This document shows, piece by piece, positions 24,401 to 30,295 of a stretch of 64,000 nucleotides of DNA; position 1 is the stretch's first letter, and every line of letters begins with the position of its first letter. Source of the DNA: Pyrrhosoma nymphula (taxonomy: Eukaryota > Arthropoda > Insecta > Odonata > Coenagrionidae); assembly GCA_963573305.1 (NCBI GenBank), contig OY754334.1, positions 30,373,614 to 30,437,613 on the forward strand. The letters run 5' to 3'. The position numbers were made by a program, and so were the translations under genes. The notes under the pieces are model-generated. The model was given only the letters and a program-made list of their open reading frames with translations. It did no database searches and had not been told where the DNA came from.

Positions 24401-25906
24401 TTGGGTTTTGTTTTCCCAGTTAACAGCACTTTGCCAAAATTGTTCCATCCCATGTGAGTAGATGGTAGAATTTTCCTGAATACTAATGGAGTGCCTTGCA
24501 TGTATCCTTTAGCACCTTAAAATATACTGACAGCCCTTTTTAATGTGCCAGGATGGCACACATATTATTCGATTCAATACCACCATAACTCATTAATTAT
24601 CAGGGCTCACAAAATGCAATGCTGTAAATGAAATGGACCTAATACCATGGTAGGCCTTTTATTTATGGCCTTATGCAACCTCAGCACCTCTTGAATTTAA
24701 ACACATTAAGTGCTAGAATATTTTAGGTCACCACAATTTATCACTCAGAAATATGTACCTACCTACTGATTTTTTAGTTATGGTCGTGCTTATCCATATC
24801 ATTGAATGAGTGACATGCTAATTTTAAGGAGTAAAACGTTTCTCAAATCAGAAAAAGGATATTGGGAAATGATTTGAAATAGATTCCATTCATTTTAAAA
24901 TGGAACAACCTAAGTTTGCAAATTTGCACTCTTTTTACACATTGTTAGGGTTGTAAAATATTTTATGCATGCTTTTTCTTGTGTGATAATCTCCATTTTA
25001 AAACTCTCCTATCTTCTAATTTGATGGACATCAGCATGGTCTATGGACTATATGGATTTATCTCGTGCAGATCAAACTTCATTTATCAGTTCCCCCACCT
25101 ATTTTAATTCTTGTATTCCACCCATTCCCATTAATTTTTTTAAAACCATTTGCTTTCCTGCTTGTTATGAGGTTGTGTTTTCTTTGTCCTTTAAAAGTGA
25201 TTTTCAATTGTTTGGTCCCATAGAGTTTATATTATAAAGTTTGACACCATTTACTGGTGCTATTGCTTGTCACTAATTTCAATCATTTCTTTGAAACAGG
25301 TTGACTTCACTGGTTGAAGCAGGAATAGTGGATCATCTCATGAATTCAGACCTTCCTAAATCTGAGATCTGCCCATTGAACTTAGGGAATAAAGAAAGGC
25401 AATTGAGAAATTCAGACTTGATGACAACATACAAAGCTGTGTGCATTGGACTGTTGATAGCAGTGGTCGCCTTTGTGGGAGAGCAGGCATTGTGGTGGTG
25501 CTTGAGGTGGAGCAATCCCAAAACAAAACAGTTACTCAAGATCGACGCGAAGGGAATGCCTTTTGAAAGGCTGGCATTACAGTCAATGTTTGCTCACAAG
25601 TGGATGAGGGCTGCGAGAAATCATAAAACTTCCGAGCCTGCTAAAGGAAAGAAAAGCAAGAGTGAGACTATATCCAAGAGGATGGTTTCTATGCAAGACA
25701 GTGAGGCTTCTGTCAACAAAATGAACGTCTACAATAGACGGGAGTATGTGCAAGTGTACCAGGATACAGCAGATGGCCGAGGAGTCAAAAAATTAATCCC
25801 AATTAGAGCAGCATCGGCAGTTCTCTTTGAGAGAGTGCATGGAGGTCAAGGCAGTCAACTCTCCTCAAAGCAGAATGAGTGGAAGGGAGTAATGAATGTC
25901 ATATAA
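371..25906 (+). CDS. Ir76b: Ionotropic receptor co-receptor, Ir76b-type (8 exons, 5' end missing)
   Basis: Join of 371-498, 2706-2876, 8046-8195, 20237-20420, 20948-21138, 21706-21805, 24261-24453 and 25300-25906. All junctions are GT-AG and phases agree, giving about 573 residues. Exons 1-3 form ligand-binding lobe S1. Exon 4 starts with TM1 and carries the pore segment CVWFVYGALMRQGSTLNP. Exon 5 holds TM2 with FYTANLTAFLTLSRFTLPI, the IR/iGluR signature. Exons 6-8 form lobe S2, with FSVTPESFLSYPLGFVFP and CPLNLGNKERQLRNSDL, then TM3 and a basic tail of about 120 residues. The absence of an amino-terminal domain, the total length, and the S2 and pore wording fit the Ir76b family best; other IRs are less likely. 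Known role: membrane co-receptor pairing with tuning IRs in taste and olfactory neurons for amines, amino acids and salts. No stop or frameshift was seen, so it is probably functional. Confidence 0.85.
499..2705. other. Ir76b intron 1: nothing recognised
   Basis: 2.2 kb intron. The open frames inside (1310-1690, 1868-2287) show no family features and appear to be chance. Confidence 0.6.
2706..2876 (+). CDS. Ir76b: Ir76b exon: S1 lobe
   Basis: 57 codons, phase 0 at both ends, acceptor ttcag and donor GTAAGT. It contains LYGVGVAFQFVELLRKEFGFNYT, seen as two adjacent blocks (GVGVAFQFVELLRKEF, then GFNYTVV), the helix and strand shared by IR S1 lobes. It joins exon 1 as ...IATLK/DWPLSD without breaking the frame. 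Confidence 0.85.
2959..3650. mobile_element. hAT-type non-autonomous element (MITE)
   Basis: Both ends carry the same 15-bp inverted repeat, CAGTGGTCGGCAAAC. Flanking 8-bp repeats are GTATACAC (2951-2958) and GTATAAAC (3651-3658), 7 of 8 identical. An 8-bp target duplication and CAG-start termini are hAT hallmarks. The subterminal wording (gcggctcgcgagcc on the left, tttggctct repeats) is typical of small hAT derivatives. No transposase is present. Confidence 0.85.
3300..3540 (+). pseudogene. Non-LTR retrotransposon ORF2 C-terminal fragment inside the hAT MITE
   Basis: The + frame reads VLRIEKGMLRWFGDKESMNE, then a GRVGRGRLQRTYLNQIEHV block. This is the end of an arthropod LINE reverse transcriptase (usual form: LRWFGHVERM...GRGRPRxTxxD). 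The piece is 5'- and 3'-truncated. It may be captured by, or inserted in, the surrounding MITE. A related RT fragment lies at 62928-63098. Confidence 0.65.
3661..3806 (-). repeat. tRNA-derived SINE copy
   Basis: On the minus strand: AAACCCCCGCTGAAAT-like head, a tRNA-like stretch with tgactaacacacgtgaccg and ttgggagat, then a tttttttcgtggcgaa tail. The same family occurs at 23526-23661 (+) and 43106-43243 (-), with fragments at 3825-3900 (+) and about 26985-27030 (-). Confidence 0.6.
3825..3900 (+). repeat. tRNA-derived SINE fragment
   Basis: Contains ggtcaagtggtgtaacacac (A-box side) and gggatcgaattccggtcagg (B-box side). It faces away from the minus-strand copy ending at 3806. Confidence 0.5.
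4108..4304 (-). repeat. Hammerhead-like palindromic repeats, two in tandem
   Basis: On the minus strand, two motifs of the form (CTGAT-like)-stem-loop-GAAAC-short palindrome lie about 160 bp apart. At 4270-4304 the order is CTGATAA, stem-loop, GAAACCGGTC. The weaker copy at about 4108-4142 has GAAACTAGTG. Other copies occur at 20538, 33739, 53682 and 63315. Confidence 0.4.
4680..6290 (-). pseudogene. Jockey-like non-LTR retrotransposon ORF2 (endonuclease + RT), broken
   Basis: Read on the minus strand from about 6290. The APE-type endonuclease starts LSVLQWNCNHLAPRL and HSPDVIALSELCL, and continues through LVFGDLNSKQKNWGC (catalytic D-x-N) to SGSSDHFRVLTYF (the SDH motif), so all endonuclease landmarks are visible. 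A frameshift near 5510 moves the frame. The RT then begins, with NKAPGPDDIPLKAIKLL near 4890. Further frameshifts near 4800 (VLPKPNK, then ISLTCCISKIFEKII) precede a truncation before the YxDD box. It encoded target-site nicking and reverse transcription; it is now dead. Confidence 0.85.
6291..6650 (-). pseudogene. Jockey-like element ORF1 C-terminal piece
   Basis: The minus frame reads VSAVRRTNTKIWFPEGLDFS, then GHTQRYLISPHPK, and ends just upstream of ORF2. VxAVRRTNTKIWFPEG followed by a His/Pro-rich tail looks like the end of a Jockey-type nucleic-acid-binding ORF1 protein. The zinc-knuckle part is missing upstream, so the element is 5'-truncated. Confidence 0.55.
7096..7798. mobile_element. 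GC-rich TIR MITE with TAA target duplication
   Basis: Left end gaggcctattagccgaggca and right end tgcctcggctaatagaggcc are inverted. They are flanked by TAA at 7093-7095 and 7799-7801. The motif gccgaggcRaccagacRcgc recurs inside (near 7316), so the subterminal region holds repeated blocks. A 3-bp TAA duplication suggests PIF/Harbinger, but no transposase is present to confirm it. Confidence 0.7.
7473..7643 (+). CDS. 56-codon ORF inside the MITE, unknown
   Basis: ATG at 7473 to TAG at 7641. It is hydrophilic and Lys/Glu/Asn-rich, starts MFSPGAVVNEDGDRN and ends KPRDLSKKLSK. No domain was recognised. It may be a leftover of a transposon accessory protein or chance. It is listed because it is the only clean ATG ORF in this element and its composition is protein-like. 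Confidence 0.25.
   Translation: MFSPGAVVNEDGDRNLQEGEGVACPSDETQRKENLLKNSNKGQPSKPRDLSKKLSK
8046..8195 (+). CDS. Ir76b: Ir76b exon: S1 lobe end
   Basis: 50 codons, phase 0/0, acceptor ...gaagaag and donor GTAAGT. Starts VDMAATFLPI, the characteristic xxDMAAxxLPI block just before the first transmembrane segment of IR co-receptors. It follows exon 2 as ...MIIQA/VDMAATFLP. A 12 kb intron packed with transposons follows. Confidence 0.85.
8520..9618. mobile_element. hAT-type foldback MITE with ~340-bp inverted arms
   Basis: The ends start CAGGGRTGTGATCCGAAAA on both sides. The 8-bp target duplication GTTTTAAG is perfect (8512-8519 and 9619-9626), which identifies hAT. The arms run inward for about 340 bp each (8520-8855 against 9276-9618). 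They include paired GGTCCGGCACTTTACC-type blocks. The centre is occupied by a second element. Confidence 0.85.
8852..9275. mobile_element. MITE nested in the hAT foldback element
   Basis: Inverted ends GGGCCCGATTCTGAT / GGGCCTGATTCTGAT, with CTA on the left and TTA on the right. This fits a 3-bp TWA duplication (PIF/Harbinger style). The interior is rich in ttccacc/ggtggaa and cattgaacg words in both orientations. It sits at the loop of the hAT foldback, so it inserted later. Confidence 0.7.
10211..10534 (+). repeat. tRNA-derived SINE with (ATT)n tail
   Basis: Pol III boxes: A-box tggcctagtgg at 10218 and B-box gggttcaaattc at 10261. About 220 bp of unrelated body follows, ending in an ATT microsatellite (10512-10527). 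The tRNA-like head cannot fold as a standard tRNA, so it is not a tRNA gene. Confidence 0.75.
10540..11600 (-). pseudogene. R1/I-like LINE ORF2 C-terminus
   Basis: The minus frame begins near 11600 with LLPIARGYRTLSNEALNVI and TGIKPINLEI. This is the end of the RT/RNase H region in R1/I-type LINEs. EILTGHGGLKTYLQK and a CDC-x8-H-x3-C zinc-binding knot (CDCNLGPDDVQHRLHDCPKY) follow. The ORF ends with about 70 highly charged Lys/Glu/Arg residues, stop near 10782. The AT-rich stretch to about 10540 would be the 3' UTR. The element is 5'-truncated. Confidence 0.75.
11700..12180 (-). pseudogene. Ty3/Gypsy-type integrase fragment
   Basis: The minus frame reads PLRVTTDRGSQFES (second catalytic Asp), HLRTTAYHPAANGLIERLHR (catalytic Glu in NGLIER), then LPAVLLGIRAAWKDDIGAT and ELVYGETLRLPGEF. 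These are the integrase core and the usual Gypsy tail. It ends near 11700 next to the LINE fragment. No LTR, gag or RT was found nearby, so it is an isolated broken piece. Confidence 0.85.
12181..13627. other. Ir76b intron 3 segment: nothing recognised
   Basis: AT-rich. One small palindrome (gggcgagaaaaatctcgccc at about 13392) but no coding or element signature. Confidence 0.5.
13628..17187. mobile_element. Transib DNA transposon, 3,560 bp, RSS-like ends
   Basis: The 38-bp inverted ends differ at 6 positions. Each starts with heptamer CACAGTG, has a 22-nt spacer, then a nonamer-like block (ACAAAAGTC at 13657-13665; ACAAAAATC on the minus strand at 17150-17158). The 5-bp target duplication CGGTG is perfect (13623-13627 and 17188-17192). 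A 5-bp GC-rich duplication with CAC-start ends is the Transib signature. The + strand transposase remnant at 15626-16723 confirms it. About 2 kb at the left is non-coding. Confidence 0.9.
15626..16723 (+). pseudogene. Transib transposase (RAG1-related), deleted and frameshifted
   Basis: Transib transposases cut DNA at RSS-like ends with a DDE nuclease, the ancestor of RAG1. N-terminal part (about 15626-15914): KRKGRPNKQFSDVTIRSKRK and ELSSATAMNLR. The frame then shifts to 15915-16020: GLLVDLPKQKYGTSNDGNTA then RRFF, whose NDGN Asp (15963) matches the second catalytic Asp (RAG1 D708 region). After an 81-nt intron (16021-16101), 16102-16452 reads FYMPPTVHKVLLHGADVIES and LSEEAQESRNK, whose QES Glu (16335) matches RAG1 E962. 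A second intron leads to 16605-16723, ending ELYKL-stop. Defects: the first-Asp region is missing, and there are stops at 16113 and 16188. Confidence 0.8.
17427..17695. repeat. Long hairpin, ~122-bp arms, 24-nt loop
   Basis: 17427-17549 and 17574-17695 are inverted copies, roughly 85% identical by eye, with the best-kept block at the loop side (tcgtcttatatatctca). It lies between the Transib element and the CR1-like LINE. It could be a foldback MITE or a hairpin transcript source. Confidence 0.75.
17805..18613 (+). pseudogene. CR1-like LINE, RT C-terminus and 3' end
   Basis: The + frame reads LSKFTAVHF, then DEVRYLGVTITSDLSWGTHV, then RPHLEYAASIWDPVQKDLI. A frameshift near 18203 moves to NTARFVKNSFGRTDSVTQML, followed by NSFFPRTIRDFN and a stop near 18497. 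These are the thumb and C-terminal landmarks of CR1/Jockey-group RTs. The 3' UTR ends with cggcttgcggggtagtatg and a gtagat tail. It is 5'-truncated. Two other 3' ends of this family lie at 29.77-30.29 kb and 39.05-39.52 kb. Confidence 0.8.
18614..20236. other. Ir76b intron 3 segment: nothing recognised
   Basis: 18.62-19.25 kb is unusually GC-rich for this window and has open frames on both strands, but no family was recognised. The rest is ordinary AT-rich intron. Confidence 0.5.
20237..20420 (+). CDS. Ir76b: Ir76b exon: TM1 and pore
   Basis: 184 nt with phase 0 entry and phase 1 exit (acceptor ccacag, donor GTAAAA). Residues 1-22 (VWILILLSVSIVGPVIYTIM...) are TM1. After a short basic loop comes the pore helix CVWFVYGALMRQGSTLNPIS. 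The reading frame opens immediately at the acceptor, which fixes the exon start. Confidence 0.9.
20497..20692. repeat. Palindromic repeat carrying two opposed hammerhead-like motifs
   Basis: The two halves, about 20510-20610 and 20612-20692, are inverted copies. The + half has CTGATGA (20613), stem GATGC-AGT-GCATC, GAAA (20634), then CCAGGGTC. The minus half shows the same order ending CCCGGGTC. Flanks tttaatagac/gtctattaaaac and ttttccac/gtggaaaa are shared with other copies. It lies in Ir76b intron 4. Confidence 0.6.
20948..21138 (+). CDS. Ir76b: Ir76b exon: TM2 and start of S2
   Basis: 191 nt, acceptor ttttcag, donor GTAAGT. It completes a split Asp codon, then reads SSRLLFATWWIFITVVTAF and YTANLTAFLTLSRFTLPI. 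The latter is the IR version of the iGluR gating motif. The S2 lobe begins after it. This is the most conserved exon of the gene. Confidence 0.92.
21139..21705. other. Ir76b intron 5: short CATA microsatellite only
   Basis: Contains acacatacatacatacatag around 21224-21243. Nothing else was recognised. Confidence 0.6.
21706..21805 (+). CDS. Ir76b: Ir76b exon: S2 lobe
   Basis: 100 nt, acceptor ttttcag, donor GTATGT, phase 0 entry and phase 1 exit. Reads TDDAFILLRKSIEKGLGRFL and continues NNSDDALIELVRE. Too short for a simple ORF search. It is recognised by its splice sites and by joining exons 5 and 7 in frame. Confidence 0.85.
22506..23258. mobile_element. TIR MITE, TAGGGTGACCAGA family
   Basis: Left end TAGGGTGACCAGATC, right end (inverted) TAGGGTGACCAGACGTCC, both followed by aaaagcaggacat-type words. 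It is 753 bp with no coding capacity. The superfamily is uncertain, and no clean target duplication is visible because the flanks are G-rich low-complexity sequence. Confidence 0.65.
23526..23661 (+). repeat. tRNA-derived SINE copy
   Basis: Starts AAACCCCCGCTGAAAT. A-box-like tggtttggtggtg, then ctgactaacacacctgacc, B-box ggttcaaatcc (23610-23620), ending gatttttttcatgacgaatt. It is the best-preserved copy of this SINE in the window. Confidence 0.65.
24261..24453 (+). CDS. Ir76b: Ir76b exon: S2 lobe
   Basis: 193 nt, acceptor ttttcag, donor GTGAGT, phase 1 entry and phase 2 exit. It contains CTFSVTPESFLSYPLGFVFP, the ligand-lobe segment typical of Ir76b-type receptors. It joins the next exon as HPM/LTSLVEAG. 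Confidence 0.9.
24454..25299. other. Ir76b intron 7: nothing recognised
   Basis: 846-nt AT-rich intron without repeats that could be recognised. Confidence 0.6.
25300..25906 (+). CDS. Ir76b: Ir76b last exon: S2 end, TM3, cytoplasmic tail, stop
   Basis: Acceptor gaaacag; 201 codons, then TAA at 25904. Starts LTSLVEAGIVDHLMNSDLP and ICPLNLGNKERQLRNSDL (end of S2). TM3 follows at about exon residues 44-66 (YKAVCIGLLIAVVAFVGEQA). The rest is a Lys/Ser-rich cytoplasmic tail with KGKKSKSETISKR. Confidence 0.9.
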
Positions 25907-26193
25907 ATTTGTTTTAAAAGCCAAAGTCTTTCCATTCTTTAAAGTTTCTGCATGAGATGATGACATATATAAAATGTTTTCGATGGTTATTGGTCGGGCT
26001 GTAGGACAGTGTACCAAATAACTTAACCTTGTCAAATTATGTAGTTTTTTGAACAATATGGTGACTTTGTATTGATGGTATTTTGCAGTTGATGCTAAAT
26101 GCTTCTTCTTTTCAACATGAGGGGAAAAGGTGTTGTCATCCTGACCAATTGAAAGCTAAATTTGAGTGATAACACCAATGTGTAGAATTTGCC

Positions 26194-26547
26194 ATTAAAA
26201 ATATCAAGTGGTGTGACTGGAGCCCGTTTCGCATAATAATTCATCAATCACAAGTTCGAGGACACTTGCTAATATGGCAGTTTTCCAGTATTGTGTGACG
26301 CATCTATAGAGCTAACTATGGCTAACAACCATAATCGCCATGTTACTTTCTTAGCTCCTTAATTGCTAAATGATGGAACACTAGTTTCCTACTCGCTCCC
26401 AGCAGGACCTAGTTACAATCGACCAATCACGTCAGCTATTAGAGTCGGTCTGTGATCTTCAACATTTACACTTTCTGAAATCAGCACCATATATACCTCC
26501 GGTGGCTATCAGTAATGTTCTGGGTATGAAAATCAACAATGAATAAA
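26194..26547 (+). terminator. Candidate Ir76b polyadenylation signals
   Basis: The first likely hexamers after the stop codon are ATTAAA at 26194-26199 and AATAAA at 26542-26547. Which is used cannot be told from sequence alone. Confidence 0.25.
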
Positions 26548-26771
26548 AATGTCTCAATAGTTGTTTTGATTGATAGGTTAATTTAAAATTATAGCAGGCA
26601 TGCACTATGATATGAATGAAAACACCTTGCCAGTACAATTTTAATGATCAAGTGTGAAACCTTCCAGAATGGCTCAAATCATACTTGATTCAGTTCTCAA
26701 TATCAAGTATCAGCTAGCATACAAGTATTCAATGATGTCCGGCGAGATATGGTGGAATATCATGATGAATT

Positions 26772-26917
26772 ACAGTAAATAAAACTTGGTAAAATCCACT
26801 GATTAATGTTATTGTGATTTAATCGTCATTAGGTTCAACCTTGATGACTTAGCGTTGACAGGCATTGCACATTAAAATTAATCAGTGGACATTACAAAGT
26901 TTTATTTCCTGTAATTT
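26772..26917. repeat. Small inverted-repeat element (MITE-like)
   Basis: Arms of about 38 bp (26772-26809 and 26879-26917), containing ataaaactt and ccactgattaa in mirror order. The preceding ggcgagatatggtggaatat resembles ggcgagatgttgtggaatat before the 20.5 kb palindrome, so the two may belong to one family. Confidence 0.5.
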
Positions 26918-26984
26918 AGCATACTAGGTCTTGTGCTGGATCAAGTAACATGTGGAAATGGTTTAAGATTCAAGCATGGGTCTC

Positions 26985-28222
26985 CCAATAGCCAGTCAAG
27001 TGTGTCTGCCAGTGGCACCTCCTAGGAGTTTTAACTCAAGGCAATTTTAATTGGGAGTTTAAGTGATCTAGAGGTTCTTTCTCACCTTGTACACCGTGGT
27101 ACATGTTGCGTAGATTGACGCCAAGGTTGCGGGAGGATAAACCCAATTTTTTTTATTTCTATAGTGGTTAACATATTACCTATTGTTATTATGTGTATAA
27201 CATATTACATTGCTATTCTGAGACTAAACTTATAAAGTTCCCTTTTGAGAGGAGACAATTGTTTAAGAAATTCTTCATTTAACATTCTTATGTATTCTGT
27301 CATGATAAAAATTTCATAAAAAACTGTGATATTGATTTTTTTCTCCTTATGTCTACATTTTTCTTTTTATAAATAATTACTGTACTGGAAAAAGTACTGG
27401 TCTGGAATACCAATAATGGCATTTAAAATCATGGGATGAAATCCGTTCCTCCAAGTTATTAGGGGAAAAATAATGTTAATTCTTAGAGACTTTCATAAAG
27501 GGTATCTAGGTGCTATGCTCTATATGGTGTAATCCTCAAAAGTGGTAAATGTAAAAAAAGATCCTAAGAGATATGCTAAGTGTAAATGGAATGGAAAACG
27601 TATGATTAGTGATAAGACATGTGTTTTAAGTGGAATGTAGTCTAGGTTAATCTTTGTGTCTATAATACCTTTTTTTGCAAATGGCAGAGGCATATTCTTA
27701 AGAAATTTATCCTTTTTTCACGAAACAGTAAATGTATATTTCGATATTTTGTAGCTTGTATCCCTGGTCTTTAAAAATATTATTGTGAGAATAAGTATTA
27801 TGGCTATCGTTTTCCTTGCCCAGTTTCATCGGTTATTGTCCAATTATTTAAATATCAGTAATTGAATATAATTGGTATGGAATATACAGGATTATTTATC
27901 TGATCATGAGATTCGTGTAATATGTTTCGCGTTTACCTTTTTGAGAATTATATCTGCATAAGTTTATTTATAATTCAATTACTTGTTCATACTACTGTCG
28001 GAAATAAGCGTAATTACGCTAATACAGAGAGTGACTATCGTTAAGTCACCGTCAAAATAGCCGCCTTAAGACTGCTCCTGCGGCTCATGCGCCATCTATC
28101 GAATATCATCGTTCTTTTGTTTCATTTCGGCTCGAAGCAGCTGACCTAACCGAACAGTATCGCCTTGACTACTGTGAGTGGTGAACGTGTGAAGTGTGTA
28201 ATGTTATTTTTTCCATTTGATT
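26985..28222. other. Intergenic: SINE scrap, then promoter-side sequence of the second gene
   Basis: A minus-strand fragment of the tRNA-derived SINE (tctcccaatagccagtcaag) lies at 26988. The next kilobase is plain AT-rich DNA. From about 28040 the sequence becomes GC-richer ahead of the ATG at 28223. No TATA box is obvious. Confidence 0.4.
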
Positions 28223-28409
28223 ATGTCTTCTAAATCGTTTGGTCCTCGAAAGTTTTATACTTTACCGGAAGATTATCCTCACTCCGATTCCGAGGTTGTG
28301 AGAACGAAATCCAAAAAGTGTGAAGATTCAGAAAAACTCGTCAGATACATAGAGGAGAATGTGATCGGGAGAGAGACAACTTTCTCGGGGCCGTTTGGTC
28401 GTCGCCGAG
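28223..28409 (+). CDS. First coding exon of a class-V aminotransferase (cysteine desulfurase-like) gene
   Basis: ATG at 28223 opens 62 codons and one extra base before donor GTAAGT at 28410. The acidic N-terminus is followed by KLVRYIEENVIG and TTFSGPFGRRR. From family knowledge, this is how an insect family of PLP-dependent class-V aminotransferase / cysteine desulfurase-like proteins begins. There the next residues (on the next exon) would be a YCDYTASGR-type block, and the Lys that binds PLP comes much later. That next exon was not found downstream, so the catalytic domain is unseen and the call rests on about 25 residues. An upstream in-frame TTG at 28217 was not chosen because the ATG has an ordinary insect context. 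The 100 bp before it is more GC-rich than its surroundings and could hold the promoter and 5' UTR. Confidence 0.6.
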
Positions 28410-29764
28410 GTAAGTTTACAAACTTTGGTTATTTGTTATGACAACCGATTGACGATAGTCAAAACTATTGATACCGCGTCAGGTAATTTTGTTGATAAGA
28501 TGGTGAATTTGTGAATCGTGTTATTTACTCTCACGAAAGGAAGCTGCGAAAAACTAAAGTGGATTGTTTGGTGTAATTCTAAGGTGCGAAATGTGCCGTA
28601 TGGAAAGTCACATCCTGAGTTAGTGTGTGTGTGTGGTTTTTTGTCCCTGCTTAGTTGTTAGGTGTCTGGGTTTCATGATTTACCACTAAAGCGAGAGTGA
28701 AATTGACATCGTCTGTGTTTGAAAAATGTGCGCTGAGCTAATTATTCTGTGGAGAAGTTACCAATTATTCTTGAATCGGCAATTAGATTCGACTCCATTG
28801 AGTTGTACATTTTACTGTCAGTGGGTAGTTGTATATCCTATGTCATTATCACTGTTGGTTACTTTGATAATCCTACCTACTGTGTACATAATATATTCTA
28901 AAGGCTCTGTCGTCCGTTTTTCATTAGCTGTTCTTAATTTTGTTTTAAGCGTTTACAGCTGAAGTGTTTTTTCAATGCTTGAATATCCTGTTGACTGCTG
29001 ACGAATTTTGTGGCAGCAGTTGCCAATGTGTGGATTCTTATTTTTTACTGTTGTTTCATCTGTGATTAAATGGTTTGAAACAGAAAAGTTCTCTGACAGA
29101 AGTGTCCGAGGCCTTGTCATGATTGTTTTTGCAAGTCAGAACGTTTGGCTCTAGCAAGGACTGAGATTTCAATAGTGATATAAACGTGAGTCAAGTATTT
29201 AATGAGTGGCAATGAGACATTATGCGTAACCCGTTCAAACAGGTACGAGAGAGCGGCAATTTTTTTGTTTTACCTTTCGAAAGCAGCAGCTGTGTTATTT
29301 GGCGATAGTATCTATGTTGTGTTCACCAAAGCGGCTTATCAGTTCGAGGTGTGTTTGTTGGTCTATTGGCGAAATCTTGGTAGTTCGTTCCGTTGCATTT
29401 GAAGGTCTTCTTATCAGTCAGGTAATCATGTTGCACTGATTGTCAACACGAACCTGCTATCTGGGAACGGATTCCCTTCAGTGTTTTCTTCACAAAAAAC
29501 CAAGAAGTTTGTGAGCAGTTAATAAACGCTGCACATTGTTTATACCATTTGTCTGGTCTCCATGGAGACTTGTCTGTCAGAAGGGTAGCAGCTGCATCCG
29601 AGTGAGTTCTCACAAGTTAGTCGCTTCCAGTACGAGTGCACGACAAGTTTTGCCGCTATTGCGCCGGCAGCAATGCGTGCCTTGAGGAAAAGATGCAGTT
29701 ACTCCCTCTTTGGGAGCATAGTTCACCTCGTTTCAGAATGACGTTCACCCCTAGGCGTGTGGTC
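28410..29764. other. First intron of second gene (or intergenic): nothing recognised
   Basis: No exon continuing the aminotransferase was found. The small open frames here have no family features. Confidence 0.45.
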
Positions 29765-30295
29765 TAGACCTTCGTCCACTCTGCTAGTCACCATTATCGG
29801 TGTGTGGTATGGGGTGACATTTCACCAACTTGCACTACACTTACTGCTGAAAATGTTATAGAAAAAAATGAGTGTTGATGAATTTTGTAGCTACATAAAT
29901 GCACAAAAATAAAGGAGTTACACAAGAAACATGCGAGACGTGTTCTTAGTACTACATACTTAGAATATGAATACAGGAGAATTAGATTGCAAATCAACTA
30001 ATTAGCTACCCTAACTGTCGAGCTACCTAATTATAAAGGAAATGAGTGTTGATGCATTTTGTAACTACATAAATGCACAAAAATAAAGGAGTTACACAAG
30101 AAACATGCGAGACGTGTTCTTAGTACTACATACTTAGAATATGAATACAGGAGAATTAGATTGCAAATCAACTAATTAGCTACCCTAACTGTCGAGCTAC
30201 CTAATTATAAAGGGTCATTGTCTTTAATCGTTCGCGGAAAAATGACATTGTAAACACGTTCGTCCTGCTGTCATTTTTCCCTATGTAATGCTCAC
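29765..30295 (-). mobile_element. CR1-like LINE 3' end with internal 174-bp tandem duplication
   Basis: It aligns by eye with 39046-39515. Shared blocks are tggggtgacatttcaccaac, acatgcgagacgtg..ttagtact and atcgttcgcggaaaaatgac. On the minus strand the last block encodes the SFFxRT-type C-terminus of the CR1-like ORF. Unlike the 39 kb copy, its 3' UTR is duplicated (29867-30040 and 30041-30214). Confidence 0.6.
29867..30214. repeat. Tandem duplication, 2 x 174 bp, nearly identical
   Basis: 29867-30040 and 30041-30214 differ at about two positions (gaattttgtagc versus gcattttgtaac). The near-identity marks a recent event inside an old, diverged LINE 3' UTR. Confidence 0.9.
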
